Of a stretch of 64,000 nucleotides of DNA, positions 1 through 7,478 are shown in pieces. Origin of the DNA: CAYRZL01 sp964428795 (lineage in GTDB: Bacteria > Bacillota > Clostridia > Lachnospirales > Lachnospiraceae). A model generated the notes under the pieces. That model was not told the origin of the DNA, made no database searches, and worked only from the letters and a program-made list of their open reading frames with translations. Location: positions 1-64,000 of the forward strand of contig CAYRZL010000002.1 of NCBI GenBank assembly GCA_964428795.1. Reading direction: 5' to 3'. Both the position numbers and the translations under genes were made by a program. How positions within the stretch are numbered: position 1 is the stretch's first letter; each line of letters starts with the position of its first letter.

Positions 1-144
1 CAGAAACAGCATGGTTGTGCCGCATTCACATTTTAAAGGGTCATATCCGAAAGCAAAGAGAATGGCGGTACGCCACTGGTTAAAGCTCCTTTTTGCTTTT
101 TTACATAAGCCTGATTTTGCTGTGCTTTCACACATTGCTGCAGG
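1..144 (-). pseudogene. IS91-type transposase C-terminal remnant
   Basis: Read on the minus strand, in the frame ending at base 1, this stretch stays open from base 144 and encodes ...FNQWRTAILFAFGYDPLKC followed by ECGTTM. The pattern W-R-x2-I, then FG-DPLKC with a closing Cys pair, is what I know from the C-terminal zinc-ribbon tail of IS91-family transposases. A stop at 145-147 closes the frame upstream, so only about 48 codons are present and no catalytic part is visible. The tail continues off the window. An overlapping 69-codon frame (33-242) is open but is not a convincing gene. Confidence 0.5.
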
Positions 145-400
145 TCAATCACCAGCCGGAGATCTGATTTGATGAAAATAAAGGTATCTGGTGTTATCTG
201 CTTTTCAGCCGGTGAGTGTTGATCATCATTAAGCAGAGACATATCTTGTTCAAGATTGCAAGAATACAGAAATTCACAAATGTGAGTTTGTGTTATTGTG
301 GGAGGTTGTGTCGCAGAAATGGAAATTACGTAATAAGCTGGTGAAGGCAGGAGGATTGTGCAGTGGCAGAAATTAAGATTGAAAAATAAATCAACAATCA

Positions 401-466
401 GAAATTGAGCAGATGGTAATCCAATGCCTTAACTAAATGACATTGGATGGTAATCTGCCCAATTTC
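401..466. repeat. Large imperfect hairpin in a 400-bp gene-free stretch
   Basis: Two 26-base arms (401-426 and 441-466) face each other around a 14-base loop. The outer segments (GAAATTG/CAATTTC, GCAGAT/ATCTGC) and the inner CCAATG/CATTGG pair; a few bases in the middle do not. The rest of 145-553 is AT-rich with no gene I can support. There is no T-run beside it, so a simple terminator is unlikely. It could be the end of a small mobile element or an RNA structure. Confidence 0.6.
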
Positions 467-485
467 CGCATACTTTTATTTATGA

Positions 486-518
486 CAATAGAAAGTTCGC
501 AAAGTGTACTTTCTATTG
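486..518. repeat. Perfect 11-bp inverted repeat
   Basis: CAATAGAAAGT (486-496) is exactly mirrored by ACTTTCTATTG (508-518) across an 11-base loop. It lies 36 bases beyond the stop of the minus-strand hydrolase gene. Neither strand has a T-run after it, so it may only protect the 3' end of the mRNA, or it may be an operator. Confidence 0.6.
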
Positions 519-553
519 CAGGATGAGGTTCACAAATAATAGTGATATACTTT

Positions 554-1291
554 TTAAGCGAAAACTCTTGGTGTTGTTTTCGGTCCCCACGGTTTTGTTT
601 TTGCAAACGGTTCCGGAGCGCCTAATTCATCCCAGTGGTCACGCAAATAATATGAGGGCATTACCTTATTCAGGATATGGAATTCATTCATATCGTGATT
701 CATAACACCGAGACCCATTTCAATGGGGAACATTTTTTCCACCTGCTCTGCCGGTAATCCCAATGTATCGCCAAGCCAGTAATGGTTTCTGAGAACAAGA
801 CCGTAAGGTGTATCCCGGCCGACACCGACATATTGACCGCCCAATGGTCTTCCGTTTTCATCTTTGATGCATGTCTCCCATTTTCCGAGAGCGCAGCATG
901 CATATAATACCACGTCAGCCTCTCCGTTTGCTTTTGCCTGAGTCAGTTTATCCCCAAATAATTCATACGGATCACAGTAAGCTAATGTTGCTTCCTGCTC
1001 GATACCGCCTACCAGCTCTTTTGCCAGATGAGTCATTCCTGCAACATTGCCTTCTACATGATTCGGTTTGATATCAGCCCAATCTGAAAAGATATGTGCA
1101 CCCGGATGCCACAAACGATATTCATCTGTATTCGGTCCCATTCCAAACCAGTGAGCCAGCATATCGGATGTGCAGTTTTCCAACAGGGAAATGACTGCGA
1201 TATGAATACCTCCACTGGACAAACGTTCTACACCGGTTTCCATCATTAATGGCTGCATACTTAATAACTGATCACACTCTGAAAATCTCAT
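554..1291 (-). CDS. Phloretin hydrolase / PhlG-family C-C hydrolase
   Basis: A 245-residue protein resembling the 2,4-diacetylphloroglucinol hydrolase (PhlG) and phloretin hydrolase family, zinc enzymes that cut the C-C bond between an acyl chain and a phloroglucinol ring. Visible family-like features are YRLWHPGAH (His62, His66) and NHDMNEFH, whose His199-x3-Glu203 spacing matches the His/Glu zinc pair near the PhlG C-terminus. I chose the ATG at 1291 because AGGAGG precedes it by about 9 bases; an upstream ATG would add 19 unlikely residues. The gene is divergent from a LysR regulator and lies about 3.3 kb from a chalcone isomerase, which favours phloretin-type dihydrochalcones as substrates. 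The family call is fairly firm; the substrate is inference. Confidence 0.72.
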   Translation of the reverse strand: MRFSECDQLLSMQPLMMETGVERLSSGGIHIAVISLLENCTSDMLAHWFGMGPNTDEYRLWHPGAHIFSDWADIKPNHVEGNVAGMTHLAKELVGGIEQEATLAYCDPYELFGDKLTQAKANGEADVVLYACCALGKWETCIKDENGRPLGGQYVGVGRDTPYGLVLRNHYWLGDTLGLPAEQVEKMFPIEMGLGVMNHDMNEFHILNKVMPSYYLRDHWDELGAPEPFAKTKPWGPKTTPRVFA

Positions 1292-1484
1292 ACTTAAAAT
1301 ACCTCCTGCTTTTTTATTTGATAACACGATTATAGCAGGAAAAGACATGGTCTATATTGCGAATGCAGAAATATATATTTCAATTATTGCAATAAAAGTT
1401 TTGCTCATATATAATACAAGATAATAGGAAATGCAGACCAATTTTATATTGTATAACGAACATTCAATTGTGGGAGGGGACCAT
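1292..1484. promoter_or_regulatory. Divergent control region, hydrolase / LysR
   Basis: This gap separates two genes facing away from each other, the usual layout for a LysR regulator and its target. It contains the perfect 14-base palindrome GAAATATATATTTC (1368-1381), followed by TATTGCAATA, itself palindromic. The 16-mer ATTGCAATAAAAGTTT (1386-1401) recurs exactly at 13185-13200. These are candidate LysR operators; I cannot identify the promoters with confidence. Confidence 0.5.
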
Positions 1485-2381
1485 ATGGATATGCAGCAAA
1501 TAAAATACTTTTTATGTCTTGCAAAACATTTAAATTACACTTTGTCTGCCAGTGAATTGAAAATCTCCACATCTACGCTGAGCCGTCAAATTTCAGCGAT
1601 GGAATCAGAATTAAATGTGCAACTATTTTCCCGCAACAACAAAAATGTCTTTTTGACAAAAAGCGGGACTTATCTGCAAAAAGAGCTGGCGACGATATAT
1701 GATAACTATCAGATTGTCATTCAAAATACGCAAAGAATTTATCAGGGATTTTCCGGGAATCTGTCCTGTGGTATTTTGGAAGATATCACCTTAAACGGTA
1801 TTATGCAGAAAAATTTCCAGACATTTATCCGAAAGCATTCTGATTATACGGTTGATCTGCGCAGGAATTCCTATCAGGGGTTGATTGACGGATTGTTGGA
1901 TGGAACATATGACTGCATTATCAGCTTCTTTTTTGCTTTGGACAATGTTATTTCCCTGAACTATAAAATTATTGAAGATATTGAGGAAGGGATTCTGATT
2001 TCCGCCGCTAACCCTCTTGCGAAAGAGAAGTATTTTAATCCAATCCGTTTTAAAAACCAGACATTTATTCTCCCTTCTACGGATAAAGACAACTATGTAT
2101 CCTTCGGACCGATTGAGTTCTGCCAAAAATACGGGTTTTATCCCAAACTTTTAGTTGCTCCGGATATTGACACGGCAACGCTCTGGGTGGAAGCAGGACT
2201 CGGCATCGCTTTCACCTATGGAAAAAGTATTGGTACATACAATCCCGCTTTGAAGTTTATTCCAATAAAAGAAGGCGAGATCATGACATTCGCTCCGCGA
2301 ATTGTTCTCGCCTGGGATAAAAACAATAATAATTCTGCTGCATTACAATTTATTCGTGAGTTTAAAGGGAAAAATGATTAG
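1485..2381 (+). CDS. LysR-family transcriptional regulator
   Basis: About 298 residues: an N-terminal winged helix-turn-helix (MQQIKYFLCLAKHLNYTLSA..., with STLSRQISAMESEL as recognition helix) and a C-terminal effector domain. GGGAGGGG (1472-1480) sits just before the ATG at 1485; the ATG at 1491 is also possible, and the upstream ATG at 1431 has no ribosome site. It is divergent from the phloretin-hydrolase-like gene and next to ptb, so flavonoid-derived effectors are a reasonable guess. The helix-turn-helix is clear; the ligand is unknown. Confidence 0.9.
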   Translation: MDMQQIKYFLCLAKHLNYTLSASELKISTSTLSRQISAMESELNVQLFSRNNKNVFLTKSGTYLQKELATIYDNYQIVIQNTQRIYQGFSGNLSCGILEDITLNGIMQKNFQTFIRKHSDYTVDLRRNSYQGLIDGLLDGTYDCIISFFFALDNVISLNYKIIEDIEEGILISAANPLAKEKYFNPIRFKNQTFILPSTDKDNYVSFGPIEFCQKYGFYPKLLVAPDIDTATLWVEAGLGIAFTYGKSIGTYNPALKFIPIKEGEIMTFAPRIVLAWDKNNNNSAALQFIREFKGKND

Positions 2382-2417
2382 TGTTCAGAAGTTGTCTCAG
2401 CATGCTTCATGATAACA

Positions 2418-3326
2418 TCAGGAATGCAGCCGGCTTGCCGCTGCCAATACAATCGCATAATATTTTTCTTCGGAAGAAGAACTTCTGGAATTTAAAACAA
2501 GAGGTACTTTTGCTCCGGCAACTAATCCCGACATCTTTGCCCCAGCGTTATAAATGAGTGCTTTACTCATGATATTGCCCGCAGCAATATTGGGCATCAG
2601 GAGGATATCGTAATCCTCACTGTATTTTCCGGAAAATCCCTTATTTATGGCAGATTCTTTTGATACAACGATATCGTAGGAGACAGGGCCTTCAATGATG
2701 CATCCGGGAATGGTGCCATTTTCATTTTCTTCCTGTAACTGTCTGGCCTCCATTGTCTCCGGCATTGCTTTATTCGGTTTTTCCACAGCAGTTACTGCGG
2801 CAACTTTCGGACATTCATAACCCATACCGTGTAAGATGGAAACAGCGTTATTTACAATCTGTACTTTGGTCGGATAATCGGGGGCGGTCACCATACCGCC
2901 GTCTGTGACAGCCATGAGCTTCGGATATCCCGGAACCTGTAAAAATGCAATATGGCTCATGGGATTTCCGGTGCGCAGACCGTGTTCTTTGTCCAGAATT
3001 CCCCGCAAAAAATCAGAAGTGTCTATAAAACCTTTCATGACAATCTCTGCTTCGCCGGCATTTACGATTTTACTTGCAATATGTGAGGTCTGAAGAATAT
3101 CCGGTTCATCTATGATCTTAAAATTTTCAGGAGTTTCATTTTCCTGTTTTAAAAGAGCAGTGATTTCCTGCTTATTGCCGATAAAAATAGGGTCAATGAT
3201 GTTTTCATGGTATGCATGAAGTGCTGCCTGAATCGTATGTGAATCTGCTGCGGATGCAACGGCGGCACGGACAGTCGGTGCAGTTTTTACTTTTTCAATC
3301 AGTTCATCAAATGTTTTGATTTCCAT
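2418..3326 (-). CDS. ptb: Phosphate butyryltransferase-type phosphotransacylase
   Basis: A 302-residue phosphate acetyl/butyryltransferase-family protein, which exchanges the CoA of an acyl-CoA for phosphate. Features include AALLKQEN-type N-terminal folds, MTAVTDGGM-like sequence (LMAVTDGGMVTAPDYPTK), GPVSYDIVVSKESA and DILLMPNIAAGNIMSKAL, all typical of Ptb. An AGGAGG lies 12 bases before the ATG at 3326. It stands alone on the minus strand between a LysR gene and the reductase, while its usual partner butyrate kinase is 6.5 kb away on the plus strand. The acyl group could be butyryl or an aryl/branched acyl; the sequence does not settle this. Confidence 0.88.
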   Translation of the reverse strand: MEIKTFDELIEKVKTAPTVRAAVASAADSHTIQAALHAYHENIIDPIFIGNKQEITALLKQENETPENFKIIDEPDILQTSHIASKIVNAGEAEIVMKGFIDTSDFLRGILDKEHGLRTGNPMSHIAFLQVPGYPKLMAVTDGGMVTAPDYPTKVQIVNNAVSILHGMGYECPKVAAVTAVEKPNKAMPETMEARQLQEENENGTIPGCIIEGPVSYDIVVSKESAINKGFSGKYSEDYDILLMPNIAAGNIMSKALIYNAGAKMSGLVAGAKVPLVLNSRSSSSEEKYYAIVLAAASRLHS

Positions 3327-3568
3327 AAATTATAAATGCCTCCTTCATTTGGGTATTTTGTCCAGTAAAGATTATCATAGGAAAAAGAAAAAGTATAATT
3401 TCTTATTATTCATCACATTCATAACTGAAAAATTATCAGCAACACTTCTGAATAGTTTTCAAATAACTGAATGGTAATGTGTTGCATGGATGAATAGTTA
3501 TTATACAAATGTTTCTGAAAGGGTTAAAATATTTAAATAAATTTATTAAATAAAAAGGAGGATACGAG
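3327..3568. promoter_or_regulatory. Divergent control region, ptb / reductase
   Basis: A 240-base AT-rich gap between two diverging genes. The direct repeat TGAATAGTT occurs near 3449 and 3490. The reductase gene has AAAGGAGG about 9 bases before its ATG. I cannot define promoters here beyond AT-rich -10-like stretches. Confidence 0.4.
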
Positions 3569-4516
3569 ATGAAAATCTTAGGTATTTCAGGCGGAACAAA
3601 AAACGGTAATAACGATGCGATGTGCCGGGAGGCGCTGATGGGTGTCAAAGAAGTATGTCCGGATGCGGAAATTGAATTTATCCGTCTTTTGGACTGTGAT
3701 TTAAAACCATGTACGGGCTGTATCGCATGTGTTGGAAAGATTATGCAGGGAAAAGAAAGCACCTGTATCATCAAAGATGATTTTGAATGGTTAAGGGATA
3801 AACTATTGGATGCAGACGGAGTAATCTTTACCATTCCGATTTTTGAAAAGAGAGCAACCGGAGCCTTCCTTACTTTACAGGATCGTTTTGCAGGCCCTGC
3901 ACATGACAGAGGTATGAATACGGTGTGCAAGATGATTTCAGAGAAAACCGGAAACGGGGGACCGGATATGAGATTGTTCCGCGATGATAAATTTGTATCC
4001 TTTATCGCAATCGGCGGTTCCGACTGGTCTACAAGAATTTCAGCGGATTTCCGCAATTTCGCAATGGTTCCGATGTGGAAAGTCATCGATGATGTTGTGT
4101 TCTCATGGTCTAAGGGAATTGCTGTGGAGGATGAGAAGGTTGCGAAATGTCATGAAGTCGGCGTGAATATCGCAAAAGCGTGTGCAGATCCGGACTCCTA
4201 TGAGTATAAGGGTGATAAAGGTATCTGCCCGCATTGCAGTTCCAGAAACTTCTTCCTCAATGACGATGCAACACAGGCGATCTGCGAGGTATGCGGTATT
4301 GTAGGCGATATCAAGATCGTGGACGGAAAAGTGAAATTTGAGTTTACCGAGGAAGCAGAGACACATGCCCATGATATCCTTTCCGGCAAAATGATGCATG
4401 CGGATGATATCGGACGTAATGAAGGCAAGCTCATCGAACAGAAAAAGACCGATACATACAAAGAACGCATGGCTGCATACAAAGATTTTATCCAGCCGAC
4501 AATGCCGCCGCGATAG
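3569..4516 (+). CDS. Flavodoxin-type FMN reductase with C-terminal Cys4 ribbon; candidate flavone reductase
   Basis: A 315-residue protein of the NADPH-dependent FMN reductase / iron-sulfur flavoprotein family. The N-terminus MKILGISGGTKNGN is the FMN phosphate loop; CTGCIAC (Cys48, 51, 54) plus Cys66 is the family cysteine cluster; TIPIFEKRATGAF gives the flavin-side loop. Unlike simple family members it has a C-terminal ribbon with Cys220-x2-Cys223 and Cys239-x2-Cys242, and a roughly 70-residue tail. It lies 93 bases upstream of the chalcone isomerase gene in the same direction. Gut bacteria start flavone and flavonol breakdown with an ene-reductase (FLR, described from Flavonifractor plautii) whose product is the chalcone isomerase substrate. 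Assigning this gene that role is inference from position and cofactor type. Confidence 0.65.
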   Translation: MKILGISGGTKNGNNDAMCREALMGVKEVCPDAEIEFIRLLDCDLKPCTGCIACVGKIMQGKESTCIIKDDFEWLRDKLLDADGVIFTIPIFEKRATGAFLTLQDRFAGPAHDRGMNTVCKMISEKTGNGGPDMRLFRDDKFVSFIAIGGSDWSTRISADFRNFAMVPMWKVIDDVVFSWSKGIAVEDEKVAKCHEVGVNIAKACADPDSYEYKGDKGICPHCSSRNFFLNDDATQAICEVCGIVGDIKIVDGKVKFEFTEEAETHAHDILSGKMMHADDIGRNEGKLIEQKKTDTYKERMAAYKDFIQPTMPPR

Positions 4517-4609
4517 AAAATGTAAGTCTATTCGGTGGTTGTTAAGAATACAGAAAATAATGTTTATTGATAAAACCAATCAAAATGAAGAATGAAGGAG
4601 GAATTGATT

Positions 4610-5476
4610 ATGGCAGTAGATCCATCAAAAACAATGCTTGGTTTTGAACCGATGAGGAGCTTTATTTACGGTGATTGTGTGCGGGAAGAATACCGCATCA
4701 AACTTTATCGCTGGCTGATTAAAGATCACATTGAAGACAGTATCTCACAGTTTGGTCCGTATGTTTCAAAATACGCGTTTTATTTCGCACTTCCGAGACC
4801 GGAAGGATCTGAAGACTGGGGAGCAGTCAGACTTCATTTGTGCGAGCATTACTGGCTTTGCAATCCGAATGATATTGCACATTTTAAACACAATAAGGCG
4901 TTTACGGAGCGGATGCCGAAAGATGTTTCACGTTGGCAGGGAAATGTTCCGGATGTAGATCAGGAAGATGTGAATTTGGAGGGCGATGACCACAGATCAA
5001 TCCAGGGTACCGGCAGCGATGACACCCGTCCGTTTGTATTTGCGTTTCTTCCTGTATGGTGGGAAGATGATTTCAAAGGTGCGGGAAGAACGATCGATGA
5101 CGGTCCGAATTACCGTTGGAATATTATTTTCCAGTATCCGGATGATGCTAAAGAAGAGGCGGATGCCTGGGTGGTAAATGAGCTGATCAAAGCCTTTGTC
5201 GATTGTGAAGAAACGACCAGAATCCTTTCCAGCAAAGTAATTAAAGAGGCAAACGGATGCAAATTTGACCGTGTGGTAGAAATCTGGTTTGACGGTCCGG
5301 ATGAGTGGGAAGCGGCGTTGAAGAAAGTTGATGCGGCAGTAGCGAAACCTGCATGGGCACAGACCGATAAACTTCCGTATCTGAGAAAAAATTATGGAGT
5401 GCAGAGCATCTTTTTGTCAGACTATGCTACCATCGATAATTTGACACAGTTCAGAGGATATATTACAAGGAGATAA
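4610..5476 (+). CDS. Bacterial chalcone isomerase (Eubacterium ramulus type)
   Basis: A 288-residue protein that resembles, along its length, the Eubacterium ramulus chalcone isomerase as I remember it: FEPMRSFIYGDCVREEYR, DSISQFGPYVSKYAFY, FAFLPVWWEDDFKGAGRTI and a C-terminal FRGYITRR. His40 in KDHIEDS falls where the catalytic His33 lies in that enzyme. It would interconvert flavanones and chalcones, opening the C ring. The plant enzyme is unrelated in sequence. The ATG at 4610 follows GAAGGAGG by 8 bases; an ATG at 4592 would overlap that site. Its neighbours are the reductase upstream and the propeller downstream. The family is confident; the preferred flavonoid is not determinable. Confidence 0.88.
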   Translation: MAVDPSKTMLGFEPMRSFIYGDCVREEYRIKLYRWLIKDHIEDSISQFGPYVSKYAFYFALPRPEGSEDWGAVRLHLCEHYWLCNPNDIAHFKHNKAFTERMPKDVSRWQGNVPDVDQEDVNLEGDDHRSIQGTGSDDTRPFVFAFLPVWWEDDFKGAGRTIDDGPNYRWNIIFQYPDDAKEEADAWVVNELIKAFVDCEETTRILSSKVIKEANGCKFDRVVEIWFDGPDEWEAALKKVDAAVAKPAWAQTDKLPYLRKNYGVQSIFLSDYATIDNLTQFRGYITRR

Positions 5477-5477
5477 A

Positions 5478-5508
5478 CACTACCCGAAAAAGGGTAAGAG
5501 GAGTAGTG
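5478..5508 (+). promoter_or_regulatory. Nested alternative hairpins between CHI and propeller genes
   Basis: CACTAC (5478-5483) can pair with GTAGTG (5503-5508), while TACCC (5481-5485) can pair with GGGTA (5492-5496). The two stems share bases and exclude each other in part. There is no T-run, so read-through into the propeller gene is expected. It may tune relative expression or mark an mRNA processing point. Confidence 0.35.
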
Positions 5509-5542
5509 CAAGGTTGAAATACGAAGAATAGGAGAGCATGTA

Positions 5543-6913
5543 ATGAGTGAAATCCCATTTTATGCAAAAGGTCCGGACAATCAGGGATTTATAAAAAATC
5601 TGGAAGTAGTCGGATACCATGACTTAAATAAAGTTATGGCTTTTCAGATGGCACTGCACAAAACAGAGGATGGGCGTTATTATATGTACTGTGGTTCCTT
5701 CAAAGGAGCAGGATGGAATATTATCGAAGTGACAGATCCTCAAAACCTACGTTTTGTGAAATTCTTTGAGTGTTGCGATCCGAATGAATACCAAAAACAG
5801 TCTACGCCTAAAATTCAGATTGCAGACGGTTTGATGGTTGCCGCACTGGGCGGAGGAGTGCCCTTTTTACACGGCTGCAAAGCGGATGATAAGGCTCTTG
5901 GCGGTCTGCAGATTTATGATCTGCGGGAAGATCCGGAAAATCCAAAATTGTTATCCCATTGGGAAACCGGTGTAAAAGATGGTATGGGTGTTCACCGATT
6001 CGCCTATAATGGTGGGCGTTATGTATATATGCCTGCAGAATGCCCCGGATTTGTAGGGTTTATTGTAAGAATTCTGGATATTGCGGACCCGGCCCATCCG
6101 GTGGAATGCGGCAGATGGTGGATGCCGGAACAGTTTAAAGACGGTATGGATGAAGGGACTTATCCGGTTGGACATGATGCGGAAAAGGATTGGGCTATGT
6201 GTCACGCATGTACGCTTCCGGCCGATGATAGAAAACAACTCTTTATGGGATATTTCGGCGGAGGCGGAATCATACTTGATATTTCTGATCCGACGCAGCC
6301 GAAGAAATTAGGGCAATTAAAAACACAGCCCCCATTTGCAGGAAAATGCTGTGGTGCCAGGGCACATACTTATCTGCCTCTCACAGGACGTGATTTCGCG
6401 GTTTTGACAAATGAAGGAGAGCGATTTGCATTTTTTAGTAAAGAAAAAATTGCAAATGGACCGCATTCCGGAGCACAGCCAATGAATAATCTTCATATGA
6501 TAGATGTTTCTGATCCGATGGATCCGACATTGGTAGCGGAATTCCCCTATCCGGAAGTTCCCGACGGATTCCCCTATCCGAATTTTAATGACTGCGGCAT
6601 CGGGTGTCAGGGACCGTTTGGACCTCATAATATTCATGAACCAATGGGCAAACCATGGCTGCAGGATGATCCGAATTTGGTATATTGTTGTTATTTCCAT
6701 GCTGGCCTCCGTGTATATGATGTATCTGATCCTTATTATATTAAGGAGATTGCATATTTTATACCGCCAAATCCTACGGAGAAATGTTTTGAAGTGCCGA
6801 TGCCGGGACCGTTTTTGGGAACGACAGAGGATGTTGTAGTAGATGACCGGGGGTATATTTACGTTGATACTTTCCACGATGGTATGTATATTTTAAAATT
6901 AAAAAACGAATAA
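5543..6913 (+). CDS. LVIVD-repeat beta-propeller protein, His-rich; function unknown
   Basis: A 456-residue protein built from LVIVD-type repeats, seen as recurring D-[IV]-[AS]-DP strands (ITDP-like IEVTDP at 62-66, DIADP 179, DISDP 246, DVSDP 321, DVSDP 393), which predicts a beta-propeller. No signal peptide or membrane segment is present, so it should be cytoplasmic. His residues recur at the start of successive blades: His151 (GVHRF), His221 (MCHAC), His275 (RAHTY), His362 and His365 (GPHNIHEP), His386 (YFHAG). That placement resembles propellers that hold a metal on the central axis. It has its own ribosome site (AGGAG) and follows the chalcone isomerase by 66 bases. A role in flavonoid conversion is inferred from position only. 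Confidence 0.75.
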   Translation: MSEIPFYAKGPDNQGFIKNLEVVGYHDLNKVMAFQMALHKTEDGRYYMYCGSFKGAGWNIIEVTDPQNLRFVKFFECCDPNEYQKQSTPKIQIADGLMVAALGGGVPFLHGCKADDKALGGLQIYDLREDPENPKLLSHWETGVKDGMGVHRFAYNGGRYVYMPAECPGFVGFIVRILDIADPAHPVECGRWWMPEQFKDGMDEGTYPVGHDAEKDWAMCHACTLPADDRKQLFMGYFGGGGIILDISDPTQPKKLGQLKTQPPFAGKCCGARAHTYLPLTGRDFAVLTNEGERFAFFSKEKIANGPHSGAQPMNNLHMIDVSDPMDPTLVAEFPYPEVPDGFPYPNFNDCGIGCQGPFGPHNIHEPMGKPWLQDDPNLVYCCYFHAGLRVYDVSDPYYIKEIAYFIPPNPTEKCFEVPMPGPFLGTTEDVVVDDRGYIYVDTFHDGMYILKLKNE

Positions 6914-6997
6914 ATTTTTTGAGACAAAAACAATTTTATGCGGGTTATGGTGGTTTTCGAACGCTAAAATTTCGCCATAAAAAGAGGAGAACGTTTC

Positions 6998-7309
6998 ATG
7001 CAGGCAGGCATGAATACCGGAAAAAACACCGGATTCTGGGCTCAGAGAGGTGTTCCGACCTTCTTCCAGGGAGGTACTGCACCGGCTTTTGATATGTTCT
7101 CCCTCGCCCGCGGGATGGAAGGATTTTTCTATGACGTATACGATGAACCGGAACTTGTAAAGGCTGCCTGCAACGCAGCAACACAGAAATATTGTGACAA
7201 ACTGATCGATCTTGCTATGGACGGCGGATTCATCGTCGGAAACGGATGTGAAGTTCCGATGAACGCAAAAATCGAGAATATGCGCGTGTTCCTGAATTGT
7301 TGTAGATAA
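6998..7309 (+). pseudogene. Uroporphyrinogen-decarboxylase-family remnant (internal deletion)
   Basis: A 103-codon frame preceded by AGAGGAGAA. Its first two thirds (GVPTFFQGGTAPAF..., RGMEGFFYDVYDEPELVKAA) match the middle of UroD/MtaA-type methyltransferases, and the last third (DGGFIVGNGCEVP, then PMNAKIENM) matches the extreme C-terminus (GGF-x4-GCE-P). The segment that should lie between, and the N-terminal half, are missing, so an in-frame deletion has joined two pieces. Full family members have about 340 residues. Relatives are often O-demethylase or corrinoid methyltransferase components, which would suit methoxylated flavonoids, but this copy cannot be functional as such. Confidence 0.7.
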
Positions 7310-7324
7310 TATCACATAGAAATG

Positions 7325-7358
7325 CCCCGTGAGCTTCATACCCACGGGGTTATTCTTT
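7325..7358 (+). terminator. Intrinsic terminator
   Basis: CCCCGTG (7325-7331) pairs with CACGGGG (7343-7349) around an 11-base loop and is followed by TTATTCTTT. It ends transcription from the flavonoid block before iorA. Confidence 0.75.
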
Positions 7359-7435
7359 GTGTCAGCAGTTATCATCACCATTTCGTAATGTGTCGAATGA
7401 GAAATAAGCAATTATACAAATCAGCAGGTTCCTTT

Positions 7436-7441
7436 TATAAT
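7436..7441 (+). promoter_or_regulatory. Likely -10 box for iorA
   Basis: A consensus TATAAT lies 38 bases before the iorA ATG and downstream of a terminator. The -35 box is weak (TTATAC, 18 bases upstream), so an activator may be needed. Confidence 0.4.
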
Positions 7442-7478
7442 GAAAGTAGTAAAAAAATAATAATAAGGAGCGTGCATT

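Noticed and set aside
33..242. 69-codon minus-strand open frame
   Set aside because: It overlaps the IS91-like tail in another frame, has no good ribosome site and matches nothing I know.
486..518. Terminator for the phloretin-hydrolase-like gene
   Set aside because: The hairpin is perfect but neither strand has a T-run, so it is listed only as an inverted repeat.
6317..6877. 186-codon minus-strand frame within the propeller gene
   Set aside because: It is a shadow of a well-supported gene, with biased composition (Ile/Arg/His).
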